Assembly: GCA_902790635.1 (NCBI GenBank)
Contig: CADASN010000001.1
Coordinates: 1 to 64,000, forward strand
Length of the DNA: 64,000 nucleotides
Origin: an uncultured Bacteroidia bacterium
GTDB lineage: Bacteria > Bacteroidota > Bacteroidia > Bacteroidales > UBA932
Direction of reading: 5' to 3'
The notes below the pieces were generated by a model, which saw nothing but the letters and a program-made list of their open reading frames with translations, made no database searches and was not told where the DNA came from. Position numbers and translations under genes: made by a program. Below are positions 25,906-34,061 of this stretch, piece by piece; the first letter of the stretch is position 1; each line of letters begins with the position of its first letter.

Positions 25906-28848
25906 ATGAGCAACAACACGGATTATACCCAGCTGATGGCCAGGAGGATTCGCCGAATCCTCCTGGTTTGTAACAACTATGACAGTTTCTCCCTCGAGGA
26001 GGACGGGCACATCGAGGCCCAGATCACCCAGGAATACGCCGGGCTCAACCTGAGCAACCCGCCCGCCATCGTGCGGGCCGAGTCCACGGTGGAGGCGCTG
26101 GAGGTGCTCGCGCAGGACAACCATTTCGACCTCATCATCACGATGTACAACGTCGGGAAGATGGACGTCTTCGGCTTCTCGCTGGAAGCCAAGAAACTGG
26201 CGCCGGACACCCCGATCGTCCTGTTGAGTTCCTTCTCCCGGGAGATCTACCGCCGCATCACGGAGCATGACCATGAGGGCATTGACTACGTCTTCTGCTG
26301 GAACAGCAGCACGGACGTGCTCATCGCCATCATCAAGCTCCTGGAGGACAAGCTCAACGCCGAGCACGACTGCCTCCAGATGGGTGCCCGCGTCATCCTG
26401 CTGGTGGAAGATTCCGTGCGCTACTATTCGACTTACCTGCCGCTGCTCTACAAACTGGTCCTCCAGCAGAACAGCGAGGCGGTGCGCGACGCGCTCAACG
26501 AGGAGCAGCAGTTCCTGCGCAAGCGCGCCCGCCCCAAGATCCTGATGGCCACCTGTTACGACGAGGCAGTCGAATACTACCAGAAGTACCGCACCAACAT
26601 CCTCGGCATCATCTCCGACATCGGATTCGTCATCCACAAGGACGACAAGCCCGAGATGGAGAAGAGCGATGCGGGTATCGACCTCTGCCGCCTCGTGCGT
26701 GCGCAGGACCCGATGATGCCCTTCCTGATGCAGTCCTCGCAGCAGAGCATGCGTGCCGTGGCCGCCCAGCTCGGGGTGGGTTTCGTACACAAGCGTTCCA
26801 AGACCCTCACCCAGGAGCTGTCGGAATACATCGGCCGCGAGTTCGGATTCGGTGATTTCATCGTGACCAATCCTGCGACGGGGCGCGTGACGGCCCGGGC
26901 GCGCAATCTCTACGAGTTCGAGCAGCTTATCGCCCGCATGTCCGACAGCGCCCTGCGCGATCTCGCCAACAAGAACTACATCTCCCGCTGGCTCTACGGC
27001 CGCGGTATTTTCGCTATCGGCGACCTGTTCCGCCCGATCCGCATCCATACCAACGAAGACGTCGCCGAGGTGCGCGAGATGAACCTCCGCATGATCCGCG
27101 ATTACCGCATCGCCCAGGGCCTGGGCGTGGTGGCGCGCTTCGATCCCGCCACCTACAATGACGCCATCTGGTTCGCCCGCCTCGGTTCGGGATCCATGGG
27201 CGGCAAGGCGCGCGGCCTGGCCTTCCTGAACCACATCCTGCAGAAATACGACCTCTATGACAAGTGGGAGGACGTTCGCGTCCTGGTGCCGCGTACCCTG
27301 GTGATCACCGGCGAATATTTCGACCGCTTCATCCAGGAGAACGGCCTCAAATACGTCATCAAGTCCGACCTGTCGGACGCCGAGATCCTCTCGGAGTTTG
27401 TGGCGTCCACGCTCCCGCAGGAGCTGACCGACGCGCTGCGCGTGTTCATCCGCAACGTGCAGAAGCCCCTCGCGGTGCGCTCCTCCTCGAAGCTGGAAGA
27501 CTCTTACTATCAGCCATTCGCGGGCGTGTATTCGACCTACATGATCCCGCACACGGAGAACGAGGACCAGCAGCTCCGCCTGCTCTCCAAGGCCATCAAG
27601 AGCGTCTATGCCTCCGTGTATTTCGCCTCGTCCCGCGGCTACATCACGGCCACGGCCAACGTCCTCTCGGAAGAGAAGATGGCCATCGTCCTGCAGGAGA
27701 TCTGCGGCACGGAAGACCAGGGTTACTTCTTCCCGACCTTCTCGGGCGTGGCCCGCTCGGTCAATTTCTATCCGCTCGGCTACGAGAAGCCGGAAGACGG
27801 CGTGGCCAAGCTGGCCTTCGGCCTGGGCAAGGCCGTCGTGGACGGCGACCAGGTGCTCCGTTTCTCTCCGAAGTACCCGCGCAACATCCTTCAGACTTCG
27901 ACCCCGGAGCTGACGATGAGCGAGACCCAGCAGGCGATGTTCGCCCTGGACCTGCAGCCGGACAAATTCAAGACTTCCGTCGATGACGGGATCAACCTGG
28001 AGCGTATCCCGGTCACCGACTGCGGCAAGTTCCGCACCTTCAGCAAGGTCGTGTCCACCTATGACTATGAGAACATGCGCATGGTGGATTCCCCGGCCCC
28101 GAAGGGCCCGAAATTCGTCACCTTCGCGCACATCCTCAAGTACAATACCTTCCCGCTTGCGGACATCCTCAACGAACTGCTGGGCATCATGCAGCGGGAG
28201 GTCAAATGCGGCGTGGAGATCGAGTTCGCCGCCAACCTGGACGTCGATGCGGACAGCCCCGCCATCTTCAACGTCCTGCAGGTACGGCCCATCTCGGTCG
28301 ACGGCCTGGACGCCGAAGTGGACTGGAACGACATCGACACGGACGATGCCATCATCACTTCCGGCAGCGCCATCGGCCCCGGCTGGATCACGGGCGTACG
28401 CGACTTCGTGTACCTGAAGGAGTCGGCTTTCGACGTGCTCAAGACCCGCGAGATGGCTGCCGAGCTCCGGGATCTCAACAACCGCATGCGCACCGAAGGG
28501 CGCAATTACGTCCTGGTGGGCTACGGCCGCTGGGGCTCCAGCATCCCTTCGCTGGGCGTGCCCGTGCAGTGGAGCGACATCTCCGAGGCGCGCGCCATCG
28601 TGGAGTGCTGCCTGGACCATTTCCGGGTGGATCCCAGCCAGGGGACGCATTTCTTCCAGAACATGACTTCCTTCAACGCCGGCTACGTCAATGTCAATCC
28701 CTTTGCCCGCGAAGGGGAAAGCTTCGACGTGAAGCGGCTGGATGCGATGCCGGCCGAATGGGAATCCGCATACCTTCGCCTGGTCCGCTTCCCGGAGGAC
28801 CTGAAGATCTGCATCGACGGCCGCACGGGACGGGCGCTGATCAAATAA
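25906..28848 (+). CDS. PEP synthase/PPDK ATP-binding domain protein with receiver-like N-terminal region
   Basis: A 980-residue cytoplasmic protein. Residues about 15-150 resemble a response-regulator fold (RRILLVCNNYDSFSLEEDG, DLIITMYNVGKMDVFGF, PIVLLSSFS), and residues about 160-320 look like a second, more divergent copy (ARVILLVEDSVRYYST, GIISDIGFVIH). From about residue 426 there is a pyruvate-phosphate dikinase N-terminal ATP-grasp domain (GSGSMGGKARGLAFL, AVRSSSKLEDSYYQPFAGVY). I see no phospho-histidine swivel domain or PEP-binding barrel, so normal PEP synthase chemistry is doubtful. Similar proteins are annotated as PEP/pyruvate-binding in Bacteroidetes. It sits 7 bases after gdhA. 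Confidence 0.72.
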   Translation: MSNNTDYTQLMARRIRRILLVCNNYDSFSLEEDGHIEAQITQEYAGLNLSNPPAIVRAESTVEALEVLAQDNHFDLIITMYNVGKMDVFGFSLEAKKLAPDTPIVLLSSFSREIYRRITEHDHEGIDYVFCWNSSTDVLIAIIKLLEDKLNAEHDCLQMGARVILLVEDSVRYYSTYLPLLYKLVLQQNSEAVRDALNEEQQFLRKRARPKILMATCYDEAVEYYQKYRTNILGIISDIGFVIHKDDKPEMEKSDAGIDLCRLVRAQDPMMPFLMQSSQQSMRAVAAQLGVGFVHKRSKTLTQELSEYIGREFGFGDFIVTNPATGRVTARARNLYEFEQLIARMSDSALRDLANKNYISRWLYGRGIFAIGDLFRPIRIHTNEDVAEVREMNLRMIRDYRIAQGLGVVARFDPATYNDAIWFARLGSGSMGGKARGLAFLNHILQKYDLYDKWEDVRVLVPRTLVITGEYFDRFIQENGLKYVIKSDLSDAEILSEFVASTLPQELTDALRVFIRNVQKPLAVRSSSKLEDSYYQPFAGVYSTYMIPHTENEDQQLRLLSKAIKSVYASVYFASSRGYITATANVLSEEKMAIVLQEICGTEDQGYFFPTFSGVARSVNFYPLGYEKPEDGVAKLAFGLGKAVVDGDQVLRFSPKYPRNILQTSTPELTMSETQQAMFALDLQPDKFKTSVDDGINLERIPVTDCGKFRTFSKVVSTYDYENMRMVDSPAPKGPKFVTFAHILKYNTFPLADILNELLGIMQREVKCGVEIEFAANLDVDADSPAIFNVLQVRPISVDGLDAEVDWNDIDTDDAIITSGSAIGPGWITGVRDFVYLKESAFDVLKTREMAAELRDLNNRMRTEGRNYVLVGYGRWGSSIPSLGVPVQWSDISEARAIVECCLDHFRVDPSQGTHFFQNMTSFNAGYVNVNPFAREGESFDVKRLDAMPAEWESAYLRLVRFPEDLKICIDGRTGRALIK

Positions 28849-28902
28849 GCGCGGGAAGGATCCCCCGGGCCCCCTCGGTCGCTGACGCTAAGAATCAGTT
28901 TG

Positions 28903-29793
28903 ATGAATATGATAAAAAGAATACTGCTGATCACCAGCCTGCTGCTGTCATGGACGCTTTCGGCGCAGCAGCCTTACGAGTCCACTGCCGAGGATATCGC
29001 CCTCGGCGAGATGATCCTCCGGGATCTCAGTACTGCGGCCGCCACCCAGGACGGCTCCGAACTGATGGTCCGGGCTGCCCGGGCGATGCTGGGGCAGGAG
29101 TATGTGCCCAACACGCAGGAGGGCAGGGAAGAGAAGCTCCGCATCTACCTGACCAAAACGGACTGTATCCTCTTCGTGGACAACACCCTGGGCCTGGTGC
29201 GGACGGCGCAGCAGTACCGGGACCAGGCCAGTTTCGAGCACCTGGCGGAGCTGCTGGAGCCGATGCGCTTCGACGAAGTCCGCCGAGTGAAAGGCTACGA
29301 GCCCTATGCCACCCGCGTCCACTACGTGACGGAGTGGATCGCCCGCGGTGTGGCGCGGGACATCTTCCGCGATCTCACGCCCGAACTGGGCGGCGTGCCC
29401 GACACGCGCAAGATCGATTTTATGTTCATGCATCCGGACAGCTACGCCGCACTGACGGGAGAGTCCCCGACCGCGGCAGTCAACCGGCGGGACATCGCCC
29501 GGATGGAGGATGAGTTGGACTGGATCCCGCGCAGCTACATCCCGAAAGACAAAGTCCCCGGCATAGAGAGTCAGATCCGGAGCGGGGACATCCTCTGTTT
29601 CGCCACCAGCATCGACGGACTGGACTATTCCCACGTGGTAATCGCCTACCGGGCGAAAAAGGGAGACCGCCTCAGCTTTATCCACGCGTCTTCCGCCGCG
29701 GGGAAAGTCATCATCGAGCCGCGCACCCTGGAGGCTTATCTCCAGGCGCACGGAAAGATCAGCGGTATCTCGGTACTGAGGCTAAATCAATAG
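28903..29793 (+). CDS. DUF1460 (NlpC/P60-like amidase) family protein, exported
   Basis: A 296-residue protein with a signal peptide (residues 1-21, ending TLSAQ). DUF1460 proteins adopt an NlpC/P60-like fold and are regarded as N-acetylmuramoyl-L-alanine amidase-like. The candidate catalytic Cys is about residue 88 (TKTDCILFVDN) and the His about 244 (DYSHVVIAYR). The start at 28903 (ATG) is preferred to the TTG just before it. A role in cell-wall turnover or peptidoglycan fragment processing is inference. Confidence 0.78.
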   Translation: MNMIKRILLITSLLLSWTLSAQQPYESTAEDIALGEMILRDLSTAAATQDGSELMVRAARAMLGQEYVPNTQEGREEKLRIYLTKTDCILFVDNTLGLVRTAQQYRDQASFEHLAELLEPMRFDEVRRVKGYEPYATRVHYVTEWIARGVARDIFRDLTPELGGVPDTRKIDFMFMHPDSYAALTGESPTAAVNRRDIARMEDELDWIPRSYIPKDKVPGIESQIRSGDILCFATSIDGLDYSHVVIAYRAKKGDRLSFIHASSAAGKVIIEPRTLEAYLQAHGKISGISVLRLNQ

Positions 29794-29794
29794 T

Positions 29795-31612
29795 TCAGGA
29801 GAACAAGTCTAACAGCGTGTCTTTCTTGAGGTCCCGAAGGTCAAGTTCGGGATCTTTTGCTTCCGTGAATCCAGCTTCGAGCAGGATCTCCCGCAGGGGA
29901 AGGAAACTGTGCGCCTTGCGTTCGAGGACGGCTTCTTTCAGTCCGGCATCTTCTCCGTCGGAGACGCGTCCCGACCCGACGCCGAAATCGCACAGCCAGA
30001 TGCGTCCGCTGCAGACCACGGCGACCATTTTCGCTCGGCGGTCGGAGACCAGTTCCTCCCGGATCAGGACACAGTTGGGATCGACCATGTAGTTCTCGTG
30101 CAGGTCGACGATCTCCTGCTGTCCGAAGAAGAACTGCAGCCGGCTGCCGGCCTCGCCGTCATAGCGGTGGACGTACACGGTGCCGTTCGGGCAATGCTCC
30201 TTGCAGTAGATGAGCTCGACGGCTTCCGGGTCGGCGTCGGTCATGTCGCCGGAGTAGAGGGTCTCTCCGGTGTTGTAGGCTTCGTTCCAGCCGGTTTTGC
30301 GTCCGGTCCAGTCCACGAAGCTGAGATCGAAATCTTCCGTGCCCCAGGCTGCCCGCCAGTAGATTCCGAAGAAGTTATGCTCCGAGATGGGATAGCTGGA
30401 GCCAAAGGGGAGGTTGCCGATGAAATTCTTCTCCGATGCGGGGCAGGTGAGGGTCAGATCCGCCGGGAAACGGACACTGCAGGCCTTGGCCGACAGGTTG
30501 CGGACCAGGCGTTCGTGCAGGATGCGCTCCAGCATGCGGAGATAGTCGTGCCGGTCGCTGCGTTCCGGAGCAGTCCGGAACCAGACGCTGCCGTTGCGGA
30601 TGGGATACATCGCGTTGTCCCCGGGCGCGAGCAGCAGACGCTCGCGGATGGCTTGCAGGAGCGTGACCAGCTTGAAGTTGGACACGCCGTCCAGCTGCGT
30701 CCGCACTTCCTCCTCAGAGGCGTCGCCGGCGAGCACGCTTTCCCAGAAGCCTGCTCGCATCGGGACGTGCAGGCGGACCGCCGCCCGGCGCAGGCGGTTG
30801 ATGACCGGCCGGTTATAGGAATGCTCGATGACCCAGACGCTTCGTTTGGGGTCGTGGTACTCCCGTGTCCGGAAGGCAAGGAAGAGCTTCTTGAAGCGGT
30901 AGAAGATGCTGGCGAGACCGTCGAGTTCCGCCTGGCTGAGCTGGCGGAAATCATAAGGGTTCGCCTGCACGCGGATCCGCCGCAGCATGTCGTCGGACTG
31001 GATCAGCAGGGTCTGCCCGGTTGTCTCATAGACGATATAGCGAAGCAGCTCGACCGGAGCGGAAGGGCGCCGGCCGAGGGCTTTGCACAGGATGCTGAGG
31101 CCTTCGCGGTTGCGGATGGTGTCGATATTGAAGGGGGCGTCGGGATGCGCCGCCAGGTAATCCGTGACGGCCTGGCAGAGCGCGGCGACCGTCCGGCTCT
31201 TGAGGGCGGCCCCGCCCTGGAGCATCGACAGGCAGCGCCGGTAGAGCTCCTGCCCACTGATGGGGGTGATGAAGGTATATTCCCGGAAGTCCGGGGCTTC
31301 GGAGCCGTCGTTGGGCACATAGCCGTTGCCCTCTTGGGTGTGCCCGGTGCCATAGGTGGAGGCGTAGTGCCGGATCTGGTCGAGGTAAAGCTCGAAACGA
31401 TTCTTCTCCACGATGTCCTGCCAGCGCTTGTAGAAGGTCGAATTGAGGTCCTTCGGCTGCAGGGCGACGAAGATCTCGACGTCCCGGTTGAGCAGGTCGG
31501 GATGGATGATGAAGCCGCGGCTGAAGGCGTCCGCCTGCAGCCCCCGGGGGTCTGCGGCAGCCTGCCCGCCGGGCACCGCCGCCTTGAAAAACTGGATCAA
31601 TAACGGGTCCAT
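29795..31612 (-). CDS. uncharacterised 605-residue protein, possible TerD-like C-terminal region
   Basis: I do not recognise the family with confidence. The protein is soluble, without signal peptide or membrane helices. It has a mostly helical N-terminal and middle part (NREGLSILCKALGRRPSAPV, LRRAAVRLHVPMRAGFWESV) and a beta-rich end. Residues about 440-540 (WGTEDFDLSFVDWTGRKTGW, LYSGDMTDADPEAVELIY) follow a DxDLS...SGDxT pattern reminiscent of TerD-type stress proteins; this is a tentative reading. The start MDPLLIQFF was chosen because a promoter lies upstream at 31680-31711. It is convergent with the DUF1460 gene, with 1 base between the stops. Confidence 0.75.
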   Translation of the reverse strand: MDPLLIQFFKAAVPGGQAAADPRGLQADAFSRGFIIHPDLLNRDVEIFVALQPKDLNSTFYKRWQDIVEKNRFELYLDQIRHYASTYGTGHTQEGNGYVPNDGSEAPDFREYTFITPISGQELYRRCLSMLQGGAALKSRTVAALCQAVTDYLAAHPDAPFNIDTIRNREGLSILCKALGRRPSAPVELLRYIVYETTGQTLLIQSDDMLRRIRVQANPYDFRQLSQAELDGLASIFYRFKKLFLAFRTREYHDPKRSVWVIEHSYNRPVINRLRRAAVRLHVPMRAGFWESVLAGDASEEEVRTQLDGVSNFKLVTLLQAIRERLLLAPGDNAMYPIRNGSVWFRTAPERSDRHDYLRMLERILHERLVRNLSAKACSVRFPADLTLTCPASEKNFIGNLPFGSSYPISEHNFFGIYWRAAWGTEDFDLSFVDWTGRKTGWNEAYNTGETLYSGDMTDADPEAVELIYCKEHCPNGTVYVHRYDGEAGSRLQFFFGQQEIVDLHENYMVDPNCVLIREELVSDRRAKMVAVVCSGRIWLCDFGVGSGRVSDGEDAGLKEAVLERKAHSFLPLREILLEAGFTEAKDPELDLRDLKKDTLLDLFS

Positions 31613-31679
31613 AATCAAAAAAGAGATCGCGGAAAGTAAGTCAGGAAATGAATAGGAACTTTCTATGCGATCTCTTCCA

Positions 31680-31711
31680 CAAAAGTAGTATAATTCTTTT
31701 AGAATTGCAAA
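31680..31711 (-). promoter_or_regulatory. promoter of the uncharacterised 605-residue protein gene
   Basis: On the reverse strand TTTG (31711-31708) and TACTTTTG (31687-31680) are 20 bases apart, a good Bacteroidetes promoter. The untranslated leader would be about 60 bases. Confidence 0.6.
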
Positions 31712-31734
31712 CAAAAACAACTTTGTTACATTTA

Positions 31735-31825
31735 GGGAGGCCGTCCGGAAAGACCCCTTGGGAGGCCTACGAAAATAACAAAAATGTTATTGCTGCTGAA
31801 GTGTACCAGCGGCGGTTTTTTTGTT
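31735..31825 (+). ncRNA. candidate small RNA or orphan terminated transcript upstream of pgeF
   Basis: A weak promoter (ATTG at 31704, 19 bases, TACATTTA at 31727-31734) is followed by a structured stretch. It contains AGGCC/GGCCT and AATAAC/GTTATT stems, and it ends in a hairpin GCTGCTG/CAGCGGC with seven Ts (to 31823). The pgeF promoter lies only after this terminator. No gene on this strand ends upstream, so the terminator must belong to an RNA starting in this gap. No known RNA family was recognised. Confidence 0.4.
31792..31823 (+). terminator. intrinsic terminator upstream of pgeF
   Basis: GCTGCTG and CAGCGGC form a 7-bp stem around an 8-base loop, followed by GG and a run of seven Ts. 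Confidence 0.55.
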
Positions 31826-31833
31826 TAAATTTG
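31826..31833 (+). promoter_or_regulatory. -7 promoter element of pgeF
   Basis: TAAATTTG, a perfect TAnnTTTG, ends 7 bases before the ATG at 31841, so pgeF mRNA is probably leaderless. Confidence 0.5.
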
Positions 31834-31840
31834 TTTCGAG

Positions 31841-32524
31841 ATGACCACAGAAGACACTTTACTCCGGTATGATTTAGGCCCTGGTGCCGAAGCTTTTTCG
31901 ACGCGCCGGGACTCCGTTTTACCCTTTCCCGTAATCCAGGGACACCAGGTCCACGGCTTCCGCGTGGGCATCGTGGACCGTCCCGACATGCGCAAGGAAG
32001 AATTGAACGGCTACGATGCGCTGGTGACCGCGCTGCCCGGGTGCGCCATCGGCGTCCACACGGCGGACTGCGTTCCCATCCTGCTCTACAACCCCCAGCG
32101 GCGGGTCGTCGCCGCCATCCATTCCGGTTGGAAGGGGACGGTGCAGCGAATCTCCCAGAAAGTGCTCTTCGTGCTGAAGCAGGAGTTCGGCGGGCGACCG
32201 GAAGAGGTGCGTGCGGTAATCGGCCCGGCAATCGGCCCGGACAGTTTCCAGGTCGGCGAAGAGGTGGTCCAGTTTTTCAAGGAGCAGAATTTCCCGCTGG
32301 AGGACATCTGGTCCTTCCGGCCGGGACGCAGCGGGATTCCGATGGCCGACGGTCATCATATAGACCTGTTCAAGGCGAACCGCTGGCTGCTGGAGGAAGC
32401 CGGTGTGCCTGCTGCCAGCATCCAGGTTGCCGGCATTGATTCGTACACGGATCCATCCTTCTTCTCCGCCCGCCGGGAAGGCCTGTCCTGCGGGCGCACC
32501 ATCAGCGTCATCCGGCTGGTGTAG
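31841..32524 (+). CDS. pgeF: peptidoglycan editing factor PgeF / multicopper polyphenol oxidase (YfiH, LACC1 family)
   Basis: A 227-residue protein. Metal-site motifs HTADCVPILLYNP and IHSGWKGT, together with the earlier QGHQVHG, are those of the YfiH/LACC1 family. Members act on purine nucleosides in vitro, and in E. coli YfiH keeps wrong amino acids out of peptidoglycan precursors. The near-leaderless start and intergenic terminator upstream are notable. The DUF4251 gene follows 42 bases later. Confidence 0.9.
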   Translation: MTTEDTLLRYDLGPGAEAFSTRRDSVLPFPVIQGHQVHGFRVGIVDRPDMRKEELNGYDALVTALPGCAIGVHTADCVPILLYNPQRRVVAAIHSGWKGTVQRISQKVLFVLKQEFGGRPEEVRAVIGPAIGPDSFQVGEEVVQFFKEQNFPLEDIWSFRPGRSGIPMADGHHIDLFKANRWLLEEAGVPAASIQVAGIDSYTDPSFFSARREGLSCGRTISVIRLV

Positions 32525-32566
32525 TGTATCGTCCTGTGCACTTTGATTCCTTAAATAAAACGAGTT

Positions 32567-33103
32567 ATGAAAAACAGCATCATTCTTTCGCGATTCGGGG
32601 CCGTGTTGATGGCGGCTGCGGTCCTGATGTGCACTTCATGCGGTGCGAGCCGGAATTCCGGCCGGAAAACGGCGGATGAGGCACGCGTCGAACGTCTCAT
32701 ACAGGAGCGTCTGGACGCCCGGAGTTTCCGGGTGGACGTGGACCGGATGCTCCCCATCCGGGGTGGCAGCCAGGTGCTGACTTCCCCTTATTCCATCACC
32801 GTGGACGGGTCCCGGCTGCTCTCGCACCTGCCGTACATGGGGGTAGCGTACAATGTGCCTTACGGCGGCGGGAAAGTCCTGGGTTTCGAGGCTGATATCG
32901 CCAGCTACCGGGAAGAGGCCGCCGGGCCGGACAGCCGCAAGATCATCCTGACGACGGACAACGGCGAGGACCTGCTGACCTACACCCTGACCGTGTTCAC
33001 GAACGGCAAGGCTACAGTGGATGTGATGTCGCGCAACCGGGAGCCGATCTCCTTCCTGGGTTCGCTCAATCCCGAATTCGATCCCCGGCAGCCGGAGGAG
33101 TAG
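32567..33103 (+). CDS. DUF4251 family lipoprotein
   Basis: A 178-residue protein with a lipoprotein signal (MCTSCGAS, lipid-anchored Cys about residue 25). The body carries the DUF4251 hallmarks SPYSITVDGSRLLSHLPYMG and VAYNVPYGGGKVLGFE. The family is common in Bacteroidetes, and its function is unknown. The small beta-rich domain suggests a periplasmic binding or structural role. It is convergent with the channel gene, with 14 bases between the stops. Confidence 0.85.
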   Translation: MKNSIILSRFGAVLMAAAVLMCTSCGASRNSGRKTADEARVERLIQERLDARSFRVDVDRMLPIRGGSQVLTSPYSITVDGSRLLSHLPYMGVAYNVPYGGGKVLGFEADIASYREEAAGPDSRKIILTTDNGEDLLTYTLTVFTNGKATVDVMSRNREPISFLGSLNPEFDPRQPEE

Positions 33104-33117
33104 GAGGGAAGAAGCGG

Positions 33118-33921
33118 CTAGGAAGGCTTATTTTCTGAATTCCCGTCCTCCGAGGGCTTGTCCTGTCCGGGGGACGGTTTGTTTTTGTGGGAGCGTCGGC
33201 TGCGCAGCTCGTCCAGGTAGCTGGCCGTGATGACACCGGAGGGCAGGGCGATGATGGCCACGCCGAACAGGGAAGAGAGCATGCTGATCAGCCGTCCGAT
33301 GTCCGTGACCGGGGTGAGGTCGCCGTAGCCGACCGTGGTTAGGGTCACCGTGGCCCAGTACAGGGCATCGAAGAAACTCGCGAAGGTCGGCTGTCCCGTG
33401 ATCGGGCTGATGTGCGGCTCGGCATTGAACATGATCAGGCCCGTGACGAAAATGTAGAAGATGCAGAATCCGAGCACGGTCAGCAGTACGTTCTTCTCGC
33501 GCTTGATGACGTGCCAGAGGAGCTCGAACTTGTCGGAATAGCGGAAGAACTTGAAGATGCGCAGCAGGCGGAGGAGGCGGTTGAGACGGAAGAGCTTGAA
33601 GCCCTGGGAGAGGATGCTCAGCGCCGGCAGGATCGAGAGGATATCGATGATGGCGGCCGGAGTGAAAGGGTAGATCAGGAAGGACCAGGCACCCTTGCCG
33701 AGTTTGTAATCGGCCGTGCACCAGCGCAGGATATAATCGATGACGAAGACGGAGACCGTGACGATCTCGATGACGTGGAAGATGGGGTAAGTCTTGGCAA
33801 AGCACAGCGGAAGGATGCTGAGGCTGATCATGATCAGCATGAAAGTGTCGTAAATGACGCTGCTGCGTTCCTTGCCGACGCGCGGTTCGACGATATCGTA
33901 GATCCTTTTTCTGAATGACAT
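33118..33921 (-). CDS. voltage-gated-type potassium channel (six-TM ion transport protein)
   Basis: A 267-residue inner-membrane channel with six helices. The selectivity filter TVGYGD sits near residues 193-198, with S5 and S6 either side, and the S4-like segment FKLFRLNRLLRLLRIFKFF carries regularly spaced Arg and Lys, suggesting voltage sensing. It resembles KvAP/Kch-like bacterial channels. The C-terminal 40 residues are charged and low-complexity. It is divergent from the gene at 34062. Confidence 0.92.
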   Translation of the reverse strand: MSFRKRIYDIVEPRVGKERSSVIYDTFMLIMISLSILPLCFAKTYPIFHVIEIVTVSVFVIDYILRWCTADYKLGKGAWSFLIYPFTPAAIIDILSILPALSILSQGFKLFRLNRLLRLLRIFKFFRYSDKFELLWHVIKREKNVLLTVLGFCIFYIFVTGLIMFNAEPHISPITGQPTFASFFDALYWATVTLTTVGYGDLTPVTDIGRLISMLSSLFGVAIIALPSGVITASYLDELRSRRSHKNKPSPGQDKPSEDGNSENKPS

Positions 33922-33949
33922 AGTGTTCTGGATTGGGCTTGGTTGCAGA

Positions 33950-33957
33950 CAAAGATA
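33950..33957 (-). promoter_or_regulatory. -7 promoter element of the potassium channel gene
   Basis: Reads TATCTTTG on the reverse strand, 28 bases before the ATG at 33921. Confidence 0.45.
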
Positions 33958-34012
33958 AGCCTTTTTATGATGATTCTCGCCCCTTGTTGGTGCGGATATG
34001 CTGAAAAAATGC

Positions 34013-34020
34013 TACTTTTG
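34013..34020 (+). promoter_or_regulatory. -7 promoter element of the gene at 34062
   Basis: TACTTTTG matches TAnnTTTG; a TTGG-type -33 match lies about 22 bases upstream. The leader would be about 35 bases. Confidence 0.45.
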
Positions 34021-34061
34021 CATGTTAGAACAACATAACAAACACTAAAATCTTTAACCCT

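Noticed and set aside
25906-26020. NNYDSFSL near the start of the PEP-synthase-like protein, resembling the DNYDSF start of TrpG-type amidotransferases
   Set aside because: No catalytic Cys or His motif of a glutaminase follows; the surrounding pattern fits a receiver-like fold better.
31784-31828. Micro-ORF reading MLLLLKCTSGGFFV, suggesting a leucine leader
   Set aside because: It lies inside the terminator hairpin itself and precedes pgeF, which has no link to leucine; four Leu codons can arise by chance from this sequence.
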